From Calothrix parasitica NIES-267 (lineage in GTDB: Bacteria > Cyanobacteriota > Cyanobacteriia > Cyanobacteriales > Nostocaceae): a DNA stretch of 64,000 nucleotides. The position numbers were made by a program, and so were the translations under genes. Where the stretch lies: NCBI RefSeq assembly GCF_002368095.1, contig NZ_AP018227.1:8048308-8112307 (forward strand). The letters run 5' to 3'. Of the stretch, positions 8,619 to 17,310 are shown in pieces; within the stretch, counting starts at the first letter, position 1, and each line of letters starts with the position of its first letter. The notes under the pieces were generated by a model that worked only from the letters and a program-made list of their open reading frames with translations, was not told where the DNA came from and made no database searches.

Positions 8619-11600
8619 TTAATTTGGTTTAACCTTCAAACCTTCCAGAAATAACCTCGAAACTATTTCATTGCGTAAAGCAGATACCTCATCTTGTTTT
8701 AACCAAGAAAATAACTTTGTTACAGATTGCGGGGAATTATCGATTTTCAGTGCTTCTTGCAGTAGAAGAATTGCGCCAGATATTTTTCCAGCCTTTAAAG
8801 GAATTATGGCATTATTTAGACAGCAAGCAAAGTGATAATGCCTAGCCTTTACAGTTATTTCATCAAGTAAATATTTTTCCGACACTTCTATTGCTTTACG
8901 GATATCTGTGCCATTTGACCCTGAAAGTGTGGAATCTGTTGTAATATTTTGAGAATGTTGGCGATAGCGAGCTAAAATTTCTGGTTGATACCACCAATCA
9001 TAAAAGGCAGTTACGCGCTTATAAAACTCCCAGTCGCCAGTATAATTCAATTCCGGTAAATACCCTCCCAAATGTTCGTAAGTAGAACGACGAACCACTA
9101 CTGCGGGCATATTTAATGGGTTTGCGATTCCAATCTTTTCAACAAAACCTTTGGCAATTCCTTGCTGTTGTTTATAAAGTTGTTGAGTAAAAATCACCTT
9201 TCCCCGCTCGTTAACATTTTCATAGCCGGTGAAAGCTGCTCCAATAGAAGACGAAGATTTTTCCAAGGATTTTCGCAGACGGTCGTAGAAACCCGGAAGC
9301 ACGTAGTCATCATCGTGAAGTAAGTGAATCCACTGACCTCGGCTAGCTGTAACTGCGGTATTAAAGTTTTTATATGCTCCCCTGTTCTGGGAGTTACGAT
9401 AATATTTGATTATTCCCCCACCAATTTCATCAATCAAATCTTTCAGAGGTATTGGGCTAGCATCATCAACTACTATGATTTCCATCTCCTCTTCACCAGT
9501 CCACTGTCTGAGTACGCTGACTAAACATTCAAGTAAGTAATTACTGCGCCGATTAGTACTGTATATCGGGAGTACAACACTCCAAAAAGGTCGTTTAGAC
9601 CTATCGTTACAAACGGTCGGAATTGATGGGAAAGGATGTCCTCCTATGATTACCTGTTCTCTAGAATTTTCTGGTGTCGTCCGTATTTCTTGGTCTATTT
9701 CGCAAGCTTTATGAGCTTCTATGATACGAGCATAATGAGGATTAATTAACTTTAAACCCCGACGATAAGCAGAAATCGCTTCTTGAACGTTGTTTTGATG
9801 TTGATGAATCTTGGCTAATTTAAAGTAAATATCTGAACTGGGTTTGATTGTCAAAGCTCTATTGTAGGAAGCAACGGCTGCATTTTGTTCGCCTTGTTCT
9901 TGTAGCACCATTCCCAAACGGTAATGAGCTTCCGACAATGATGGTTGTATTTTGATGGCTTTTTGGTAAGCTTGTGCTGCTTGTTTAAATTGACCTTTAG
10001 TTTGATGCGATTGAGCTAAGCTAAGCCAAGAATTTATAGACTTAGACTTATTATTTTGTTTTTTAAGGGCTAAGTCGGAACGCATTTTAATTACTTTAGC
10101 CGGAACTCCAACTGCAATCGCACCATCTGGTATATCCTGATTGACTACAGAACCGGCACCAATAACGGCTCCCTTACCAATCCGCACCCCATTCAGGACG
10201 ATGACTCCACAGCCCAACCACGCACCATCATCTACTGTAATACCTCCTTTTGTCTCCAGAGGTTGCAGGTGGATAAGTTGACCGGGTATCATTCCGTGGT
10301 CGTAAGGGTAGAAAGCGCAATTAGTTGCTATTTGAACATTAGAGCCTATATTAATCGGAGCTTGATAAGCTGATAATTGACAGCGAGGCTGAATGTGGGT
10401 ATCGGCTCCGATTTTTACAGTTCCTTCCTTCCCAGTTTGAATGCAGGAATCTCCGTACAGATGAACCCGGTCTCCTAGCTCTACTCGACCACCATTTCTG
10501 TCGTTATAAATAGTAACCCGGTCACCAATAAAAACATTTGCGCCAAGCTGTAAATTCTGATGATAAATATCGGCTTTCGGAGATACGTAACCGGAGGAAT
10601 GATAATAAGATAGGTGACAGCGACCCCAGTAAGGTGGAGTAAACCAGGTAGCTAACCAAGTAGCGATTCGTCCTAGAAAATTTAAGCCAGCAAAACCCAT
10701 CCAAAAGAACTTCCAAGCATCTAAGAACGCGCTTTTGATTCCGGAGGCTTGACGAATTTTACCAAATCGCTCCCAAATACTTGTAGAGTTCAACTTATTA
10801 AGAACGCTTACCAAATTAGAATAAGCTTCAGCATAATCGGGTTTGAGCTTAAATGCTTGACGATAAGAATCTGCTGCTTCCTCTAATTTCTCCTGTTGTT
10901 GAAGCGCATCACCCAGTTGTTTATAAGCCTCAGCATAGTTAGGTTTCAAACTCAAAGCTTTTTGGCAAGAAACTGCGGCTTCCGTAAATTTACCTTGTTC
11001 TTGCAAGACAACCGCTAAATTATAATGGGCTTCTGCTAGCTTTGGCTCCATGGCGATCGCCTGTTGGTAGTAAGCCTCTGCGCCCTTAAAATCATTGGCT
11101 TTGGCGCGATTATGACCTAACTGGTTATTTACTGCTGCATAATGGCTGTGCTTATCTTTAGGAAGTTTTTCCTGGATAAAAAGAGCATTATTTAAACTCA
11201 CCTCGGCTTCAATACAATTGGGCTGGATTTGCAGCGCTTTTTGATAGCAGCTAATTGCTTCATCCCATTTTTTTTGTTGTTGCAGGGTATAGCCAAGGTT
11301 GTTGTAAAGTGGTGCTAGATTAGGCTGTAATTCAATAGCTTTTTGGTAAGCTGACTGGGCTTCTAGTAAATTCCCACTAGCTTGACGCAAATTGCCCAAA
11401 CTGAACCAAGCCTTGAATAACTTTGGTTGTAGCGATACGGCATTACTGAGTATCTTTTCTGCCATCTCTGGCTGGTTCATTTTTTGTGCAATGAGACCCA
11501 ATCCGCATAATGCATGAGCATTTTGGGGCTGTTCTTTTAGTACCTGATGATAAGCTTGTTCTGCTTGGCTCAAGCGATTGGCTTGATAATATTTTTCTGC

Positions 11601-11639
11601 GATTTGAAGAGCTTCGGAGACAGATAATGAATTTGCCAT
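8619..11639 (-). CDS. TPR - hexapeptide acyltransferase - TPR - GT2 fusion protein
   Basis: The 1006 residues carry four modules. TPRs cover about 1-290. A left-handed beta-helix acyltransferase covers about 345-520, with hexapeptide turns such as IGDRVTI, IGSNVQI, IGKGAVIGAGSVV and the family end motif AVGVPAKVI. A second TPR block covers about 535-650. A GT2 domain from about 690 contains VVLPIYSTN, EIIVVDDAS and HDDD near 775. The acyltransferase family moves acetyl or similar groups from CoA to sugars; GT2 transfers sugars. Together they suggest one polypeptide that adds and acylates a sugar. There is no membrane segment. It lies directly upstream of the shorter TPR-GT2 paralogue. The reading frame is continuous across all modules. 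Confidence 0.88.
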   Translation of the reverse strand: MANSLSVSEALQIAEKYYQANRLSQAEQAYHQVLKEQPQNAHALCGLGLIAQKMNQPEMAEKILSNAVSLQPKLFKAWFSLGNLRQASGNLLEAQSAYQKAIELQPNLAPLYNNLGYTLQQQKKWDEAISCYQKALQIQPNCIEAEVSLNNALFIQEKLPKDKHSHYAAVNNQLGHNRAKANDFKGAEAYYQQAIAMEPKLAEAHYNLAVVLQEQGKFTEAAVSCQKALSLKPNYAEAYKQLGDALQQQEKLEEAADSYRQAFKLKPDYAEAYSNLVSVLNKLNSTSIWERFGKIRQASGIKSAFLDAWKFFWMGFAGLNFLGRIATWLATWFTPPYWGRCHLSYYHSSGYVSPKADIYHQNLQLGANVFIGDRVTIYNDRNGGRVELGDRVHLYGDSCIQTGKEGTVKIGADTHIQPRCQLSAYQAPINIGSNVQIATNCAFYPYDHGMIPGQLIHLQPLETKGGITVDDGAWLGCGVIVLNGVRIGKGAVIGAGSVVNQDIPDGAIAVGVPAKVIKMRSDLALKKQNNKSKSINSWLSLAQSHQTKGQFKQAAQAYQKAIKIQPSLSEAHYRLGMVLQEQGEQNAAVASYNRALTIKPSSDIYFKLAKIHQHQNNVQEAISAYRRGLKLINPHYARIIEAHKACEIDQEIRTTPENSREQVIIGGHPFPSIPTVCNDRSKRPFWSVVLPIYSTNRRSNYLLECLVSVLRQWTGEEEMEIIVVDDASPIPLKDLIDEIGGGIIKYYRNSQNRGAYKNFNTAVTASRGQWIHLLHDDDYVLPGFYDRLRKSLEKSSSSIGAAFTGYENVNERGKVIFTQQLYKQQQGIAKGFVEKIGIANPLNMPAVVVRRSTYEHLGGYLPELNYTGDWEFYKRVTAFYDWWYQPEILARYRQHSQNITTDSTLSGSNGTDIRKAIEVSEKYLLDEITVKARHYHFACCLNNAIIPLKAGKISGAILLLQEALKIDNSPQSVTKLFSWLKQDEVSALRNEIVSRLFLEGLKVKPN

Positions 11640-12310
11640 TCGATTTTTAATTTATGATTATGTAGCTTTTTAAACCCTCTTTTCTATTGAAAGAAAGGTT
11701 TGAAAAAAGGTTTTATAAGTTGGTCAAATTAACATTCAATTTTATATTCAGACTGAGAAAGCATTTGTACAATAATCCTAAATTAGGGCATGTTATAAAT
11801 ACCCGAGAATTTGAAACTTGGAGTTAACGTAACCGTTCAGCAGCATTCTCAAGAGGCTAAAATAAACCCGTCTTCTAATTGCGAAAACATAAATATCTCT
11901 TAGTGAAATCCTCAAGAAACCGGGTTTCTATAACTGATACAAAATATGACATGTAATCGTAGATATAACGCACCTGAGAGGAATTTTTTGAATTTAAATA
12001 TGCTCTAGGATAGTTATCATTTCACGAAGTAAGAGGGAAGAAAGAAGAAGGAAGAAGAACTCAAGTTTTAAAACGTGAGATTGAAACAAGGACGTAAATA
12101 TTTATCGCACTACGCTCCTTAAAATATTGTTTTTTTCTTTAATGAGTTTTAGACTCATAACTAAAGTTTTTAAAAATATATTACCTTCTTCCTTCTTACT
12201 CCTAACTCCTTCCTTCTTTTATAAGAATTATAGGAATTTAGATTCGACAATTTAAATAGAGAGCGGCGATTATATCTGAAATTCTAAATTCCTATCTCAA
12301 ATAATATTTA
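11640..12310. other. intergenic region with purine/pyrimidine inverted repeat
   Basis: No gene was seen. An AG-rich run near 12030-12060 (AGAAGGAAGAAG) is answered by a CT-rich run near 12183-12220 (CTTCTTCCTTCTT), which could fold into a long imperfect hairpin downstream of the repeat-protein gene. Confidence 0.45.
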
Positions 12311-13786
12311 TTAAACTATCAGATTCTGAGAACTATAATCTCCATCAGCAAAGATATATTTCTCGAATTCACTAGTTATCATTGTCGTGCTACCTAATTC
12401 AAACACAGTGAAATCATTATTAGCGTATATATTAAAATCGTTTCTGTTATAAGAGCCGAGATTCAGTGTGTCGAAATCTTCACCACCATTTATTCTAGCT
12501 TCACCAAAACCTTCAACATAGTCTTGACCATAACCCGTTTTGATGTTTACCCCACCTCCAAAATTGGAAGCTATGATTGTATCTGCTCCATATCCAGTTC
12601 TAATATCGCTGTCATAAATACCGTAAGACTCACTTTCAGTCGCAACAGCTATGATTGTATCGGCTCCATATCCAGTTCTAATATCGCTGTCATAAATACC
12701 GTAAGACTGGCTTCCGGTAGCGCGAGCTTCTAATCTATCTGCTCCATATCCAGTGCGAATATCCCCACCGTAAATACCATAAGATTGGCTTCCACTAGCA
12801 ATAGCTGTGATTGTATCGACTCCATATCCAGTTCTAATATCGCCGTGCTTATTGTAAATGGCGACTGCTTTATCAGAAGCATTAGCAGTAGCCTCGATTG
12901 TATCGGCTCCATATCCAGTATTGATATTACCGTGCTTATTACCAATCGCGATTGCAACATCTTCAGTCTGAGCAATGGCTTCTACAACTGTCAAAGCTAA
13001 AGCCTGATTTTCAGGGTCAGCAATACTTACAGCAGAAAGTTCTGCTTCTGCATAGGTAGCCGAATAAGAATTTGCTGTCGCACTGATATTATCCGCACCC
13101 GAACCTGTTTTGATTTCACCCCCTGCATTATTAATACCTGTAGCAACAACTTTAGCTTGTGCCAAACTTGTTGCAAATCCTAATGCAACTGCTCTAAGAC
13201 CATCAGACATTGGGTTTTGGGCAACAGCACTAACGATAGCCGTAACATCTATAGTAGCTGTAGCTACCGCTGCAACAGAAGCTATCGCTTCTCCGACAAC
13301 AGTATCGCTCCCAGCACCAGTAGAAATTTTTCCAGAGTTTCTAATTCCATTAGCAACAGCAGCAATTTCAACAGAAGCAAGACTATTTGCAACTGCGGTA
13401 GCATCAACAGTATTAGCAATGGCTATGGCTTCAGATACTGTCTGTGCAATTGCAGTAATTTGTGCTGTTGCGGTACCGCTGACAACATCGCGACCCCTAT
13501 TTGTATAAATATTGCCTTTGTTGATAATTCCATCTATATTAAGTTTTGATTTGGTCCTAAACTCAGCAGAGTTAACAGGATTTCCTCCTTGACCAATAGC
13601 TTCGGCTGCAACCTCAACAGAAACCCCTAAGTTAAAACGAATAGATGAACTCCCAATAATTTGGTCTCTACCTTTTAATGTCTTAACAGTATAATGTTCG
13701 GGATTTAAGATTGTCTTATTTGGATTGACTACATCATGTCCAGTAGTAAAAATATATTCGTTTAGGTTAAAAATATTGCTAGTCAT
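12311..13786 (-). CDS. repeat protein with RTX-like GYGADTI units, putative type I secretion cargo
   Basis: This 491-residue protein has no signal peptide. The N-terminal half is Ala-rich, with spaced units such as GKISTGAGSDTV and GEIKTGSGADNI. The C-terminal half has about seven units of the form DIRTGYGADTI followed by a variable linker ending SYGIY. The repeating G-x-G-x-D pattern resembles calcium-binding parallel beta-roll proteins, though it is not the canonical RTX nonapeptide. At the DNA level two units at 12571 and 12649 are near-identical with a 78-bp (26-residue) period, so the array is probably expanding by recombination. It sits among exporter, RTX and glycosyltransferase genes, which suggests it is secreted. 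Confidence 0.75.
   Translation of the reverse strand: MTSNIFNLNEYIFTTGHDVVNPNKTILNPEHYTVKTLKGRDQIIGSSSIRFNLGVSVEVAAEAIGQGGNPVNSAEFRTKSKLNIDGIINKGNIYTNRGRDVVSGTATAQITAIAQTVSEAIAIANTVDATAVANSLASVEIAAVANGIRNSGKISTGAGSDTVVGEAIASVAAVATATIDVTAIVSAVAQNPMSDGLRAVALGFATSLAQAKVVATGINNAGGEIKTGSGADNISATANSYSATYAEAELSAVSIADPENQALALTVVEAIAQTEDVAIAIGNKHGNINTGYGADTIEATANASDKAVAIYNKHGDIRTGYGVDTITAIASGSQSYGIYGGDIRTGYGADRLEARATGSQSYGIYDSDIRTGYGADTIIAVATESESYGIYDSDIRTGYGADTIIASNFGGGVNIKTGYGQDYVEGFGEARINGGEDFDTLNLGSYNRNDFNIYANNDFTVFELGSTTMITSEFEKYIFADGDYSSQNLIV
12571..12726 (-). repeat. 78-bp tandem repeat inside the repeat-protein gene
   Basis: Two almost identical 78-bp units encode the 26-residue repeat DSDIRTGYGADTIIA followed by SESYGIY. 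Flanking units are more diverged. Confidence 0.75.
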
Positions 13787-14676
13787 AAAAAAAATTCTTG
13801 TGTATGACGCTTAAGTGTTAAAATACTTGAAAGTAATGTAAAAAATTTATATAGGTTACATTAGTTTTGTCGCTGAAGATTTAATCTAAGGGAGATGAAT
13901 TTTTTCTATTAGATTTGAAATAATAATCCTGTAATAAAAAAATTCATTATCCAAGACTATACGCAATTAGAGACTTTTATTGAAGGAATCATCCTCTTAC
14001 TCCATTAACTCAAATCAAGCTGATGTATGTAAGATATTATTTTCTGTTCTTAAATATATGTTAGGCCTAATTGTAAGTTGATAATTTAAAATATTAGTGA
14101 AAGTACTTATTTTTCTTGTGTAGTACCAGCCTGAAGCTTGCAACGAAATAACTTCAATAGATTTTAGAGACGCTATACACAGCACAACGTCTCTTTAAAC
14201 TTAACTACAAATACAGCAACCAAATAAAATGAACCAGCCAAAATCAATTTTATCGGCTGGCAGTATTTCACCAAATCAATATTGCGATAGTCAGAGCGTA
14301 AATAACGCATCATATAGCTATCAGATAATTTGACAATAGTTTTAGTTTTGTATACAATATTTTAATCTGGATATATAACCATATAGCTCTAACGACATAT
14401 AAAGTTAATCTATTTTCTTAGTTGTTTATTTGCACAGATTAGACAACTTAGAATAATGATAAAGAGCATCCAGTTTCTCTAACAAAAACTTTATAGTTGA
14501 TAGCTGAAATATGGTCGTTTTTCCCAGACTTACTAATTCGTTTTTGGAATTTATATTGGACAACTATTTTTTAGTTGTCTATTTTTTATGATACATTTTT
14601 TGCAATTTAAAATCAATTTATTCAAGCATTCAATTGATTAAGAATTGTATAATAATTGTCGTAACTTCCTTACCCT
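13787..14676. other. intergenic region with two hairpins
   Basis: No ORF stands out. Inverted repeats at 14164-14199 (AGAGACG/CGTCTCT) and 14233-14264 (CCAGCC/GGCTGG) could form stem-loops. They lie about 400-500 bp downstream of the SPINDLY-like gene and could end its transcript. Confidence 0.45.
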
Positions 14677-17181
14677 TTAAAACTTTACTGAATGGCTTTC
14701 AGCAATTTCTTTTAAGCAGTTAACAACTTCTTCATAATTGGGCTTCAATTTTAAAGCTTTTTTTAAATAAATCTCAGCATTTTGAAAATCTCTTACGTTT
14801 TTGCGGCTCAAAGCTAACTTGTAGTTCAATTTTGCATAATAACTTTGCTTGTCTGAAGATAGTCGAGATTGAGTATGAAGTAGATTTCCTAGATTAACTT
14901 CTGCTTCAATACAGTTAGGCTGAACCTCCAAAGCTTTTTTATAGTATTTGATAGCTTCCTTCCATTTACCTTGCTGCTCTAAATTGTAGCCCAAATTATT
15001 GTAAATTGGCGCTGCATCTGACCGCAGTGCAATAGATTTTTTGTAAGCATCTTCAGCATTTTGTAATTTGTTTTGGATCTGATATAAGTTACCTAAAGCG
15101 AACCAGGTTTTAGCTGAGTTAGGCTGCTTTTGTACGGCTAAGCTTAAAAATTCTTCTCCTTGCTGTAATTTCCCTATCTGTTGCGAAAGCATACCCAACC
15201 CATACAAAGCTTCAGGGTGGTTTGGCTGTGTTTCTAAAACCTGTAGATATGCTTGTTCTGCTGATTCTAAATGATTAACTCTATGTTCTTGAACAGCTAA
15301 ACGCAAATTATCTGTAACATCATCAGCACTAGATATTTTTGGTTTACCAACAATATTGAACAAAAATTCTTCTAAAGCTCGAACTGGTTTAAGGTCGTTA
15401 TATAACTTATGTTTGTTCTGGCAAACTAGCTCCGAGAGATATTTACGATGTTGAGCATCTTTTCCCAAATGGATGGCAATTTTTATATACTCTTCCTTAT
15501 TAGATGCGATAGTTTCTTCAACATTCATCATCTTCAAAATTGCCATAGAATGCCTTGCTCGCATAAAATCTCCGGGGAGGGTAACCACAGGAATATCATG
15601 AGCAATAGCTTCTAAGGTCGAATTACACCCAGACCAGCCAATACTATCAAGAAAAATATCTGCAATAGCAGCAGTCCCAGCAAATTTTCTGGCTTTCATG
15701 CGGGGTAAAAAGATGCAGTAATCTTTGTAATCAAGTGCAAAATCCCTGAAAGCCTTTTCCAATCGCTGACGAAATACTTCGGTTACACCTTCACCTTCAT
15801 TTTCAATAAAAACAAATTTACAGTTATCTAAGTTCTCAGCAATTTGAGGAAAAATATCATCATGCTGGGGTAAATACTTGTATAGAGATTGGCAGCACCA
15901 AAACATCACAGAATCTTCTGAGATGCCAATATCTTTTTTAGTCACTTTGAGGGGTGGAATCGCTTGTGGCTGGTAATAAATAGATAAATTGGGTAATTTA
16001 ACTAGCTTCTCGGTATAATTTTCTTGAGCATTGTCTGGTTCCATTAACTCGCTGCTCAAGTAATAGTCAATAGTTGGCAAGCCACTTGTATTCGGATGTC
16101 CCCAAGAAGTCATCTGAATCGGGGCTAGCCTCAGACATCCCAATTGTAAAGTGGTGGGGTCCATGCCAAACTCTGGGAAAATCAGTACGTGTAATTTATC
16201 TTGCTGAATAATTTGAGTCCATTTTTCTATCGAAGCCGGACCTTTTGTAAACTTATCAAATGCTTGTGCTGCTTTGACAGTTTCGCCATCGTGTTTCAAA
16301 GTTGTGTTAGTGTGGTAAGCAAATAATTCAAATTGACTTTTATCTAAATTTCCAACCCAACCTTTTGTAGGGATTTTCCAAACAGAATGTCTGTGAAAAC
16401 ATCCTGAAATAAATCCGATACGAATTTTCTGATTTGCTTGCAAATCTGACAGAGGAATATTTTGAGAATTTTGGGGATAGCGATGTGACATGATACGAAC
16501 AATCATCTCCCCGTAGATTTTTTGTAAATCTCGGTCATTTAAGCCTTGATAAGCTAGATAAAAAGGTTGGGATGCACCTACAGCATCAGCAGCATTTTTT
16601 AGTTCTTGAGAAGCAGCTTGTTGATAGTTTTGAGCTAAATCTTTAAGATATGTTTGATAATTGTCTCGCTTTAATTGTACTTCTGTAAAAGTATTATAAA
16701 TAATTGGTAGTTGATGTATACAAATAAAAAACTTGGCTCTGGCTAAATTAGGTTGAATTATTAAAGCTTTTTGGTAAGATTCAATTGCCGCTGATATATT
16801 GCCATGTTTTTTGAGTAAATTACCCAAATTACAATAAACTTCAATCAGGTCGGGTTTGATTGTTAAAGCTTTTTGATAAGATTCAATAGCTGCTGATACG
16901 TTGCTCTGCTTTTTGAATAAATTGCCTAGATTGCAATAAGCTTCGGCATATTCAGGCTTCAAATTTATGGCTTGTTGATAAGATTTAATGGCAGCTTCGG
17001 AATCACCTGCTTTTTCTAGTGCATCTGCCAAGCTAGCATAAACCTCAGCAAAATTAGGGTTTATTTCTAAGATTTGTTGATAGTAATTTACAGCAGCTTC
17101 AAATTGACCTGAATTATGTTTTTGTAGAGCGATTTTAATTAAATATTTAGTTTTAGAATCTATATTGTTTTTAGTATTCAT
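14677..17181 (-). CDS. SPINDLY/OGT-type (GT41) glycosyltransferase with flanking TPRs
   Basis: In this 834-residue protein, TPRs occupy about residues 1-150 (AEAYCNLGNLFKKQ type). A GT41 catalytic region spans about 215-610, including KIRIGFISGCFHRHSV, APIQMTSWGHPNTSGLPTIDYYLSS and DIFLDSIGWSGCNSTLEAIAHDIPVVTLPG. Another TPR block runs from about 620 to the C-terminus. GT41 enzymes transfer GlcNAc (OGT) or fucose (SPY) from nucleotide sugars to Ser/Thr of proteins, with the TPRs holding the protein substrate. Bacterial members act in the cytosol. The second, C-terminal TPR array is less common than N-terminal-only arrays. It is 130 bp downstream of an RTX gene, so that protein or the nearby GG-leader peptides are possible acceptors. 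The donor sugar is unknown. Confidence 0.9.
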   Translation of the reverse strand: MNTKNNIDSKTKYLIKIALQKHNSGQFEAAVNYYQQILEINPNFAEVYASLADALEKAGDSEAAIKSYQQAINLKPEYAEAYCNLGNLFKKQSNVSAAIESYQKALTIKPDLIEVYCNLGNLLKKHGNISAAIESYQKALIIQPNLARAKFFICIHQLPIIYNTFTEVQLKRDNYQTYLKDLAQNYQQAASQELKNAADAVGASQPFYLAYQGLNDRDLQKIYGEMIVRIMSHRYPQNSQNIPLSDLQANQKIRIGFISGCFHRHSVWKIPTKGWVGNLDKSQFELFAYHTNTTLKHDGETVKAAQAFDKFTKGPASIEKWTQIIQQDKLHVLIFPEFGMDPTTLQLGCLRLAPIQMTSWGHPNTSGLPTIDYYLSSELMEPDNAQENYTEKLVKLPNLSIYYQPQAIPPLKVTKKDIGISEDSVMFWCCQSLYKYLPQHDDIFPQIAENLDNCKFVFIENEGEGVTEVFRQRLEKAFRDFALDYKDYCIFLPRMKARKFAGTAAIADIFLDSIGWSGCNSTLEAIAHDIPVVTLPGDFMRARHSMAILKMMNVEETIASNKEEYIKIAIHLGKDAQHRKYLSELVCQNKHKLYNDLKPVRALEEFLFNIVGKPKISSADDVTDNLRLAVQEHRVNHLESAEQAYLQVLETQPNHPEALYGLGMLSQQIGKLQQGEEFLSLAVQKQPNSAKTWFALGNLYQIQNKLQNAEDAYKKSIALRSDAAPIYNNLGYNLEQQGKWKEAIKYYKKALEVQPNCIEAEVNLGNLLHTQSRLSSDKQSYYAKLNYKLALSRKNVRDFQNAEIYLKKALKLKPNYEEVVNCLKEIAESHSVKF

Positions 17182-17241
17182 GATTATATTTAAATTCTAT
17201 ATAGATATATTCCCGGTATCCCCAGTATTTAATTTTGTAGC

Positions 17242-17269
17242 GGGAGTATCTAACTCACGAGATACTCCC
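17242..17269. terminator. hairpin between RTX and GT41 genes
   Basis: A perfect 10-bp stem, GGGAGTATCT/AGATACTCCC, with an 8-nt loop lies 42 bp downstream of the RTX stop codon. There is no long U tract, so it may be a terminator or an mRNA-stabilising structure. Confidence 0.5.
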
Positions 17270-17310
17270 ACAAACATTTTCAGGATATAAACTGCATTAA
17301 TTCGCTTTCA

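Noticed and set aside
12524-13549. Plus-strand and alternate-frame ORFs within the GYGADTI protein gene
   Set aside because: Repetitive shadow frames of the real minus-strand gene.
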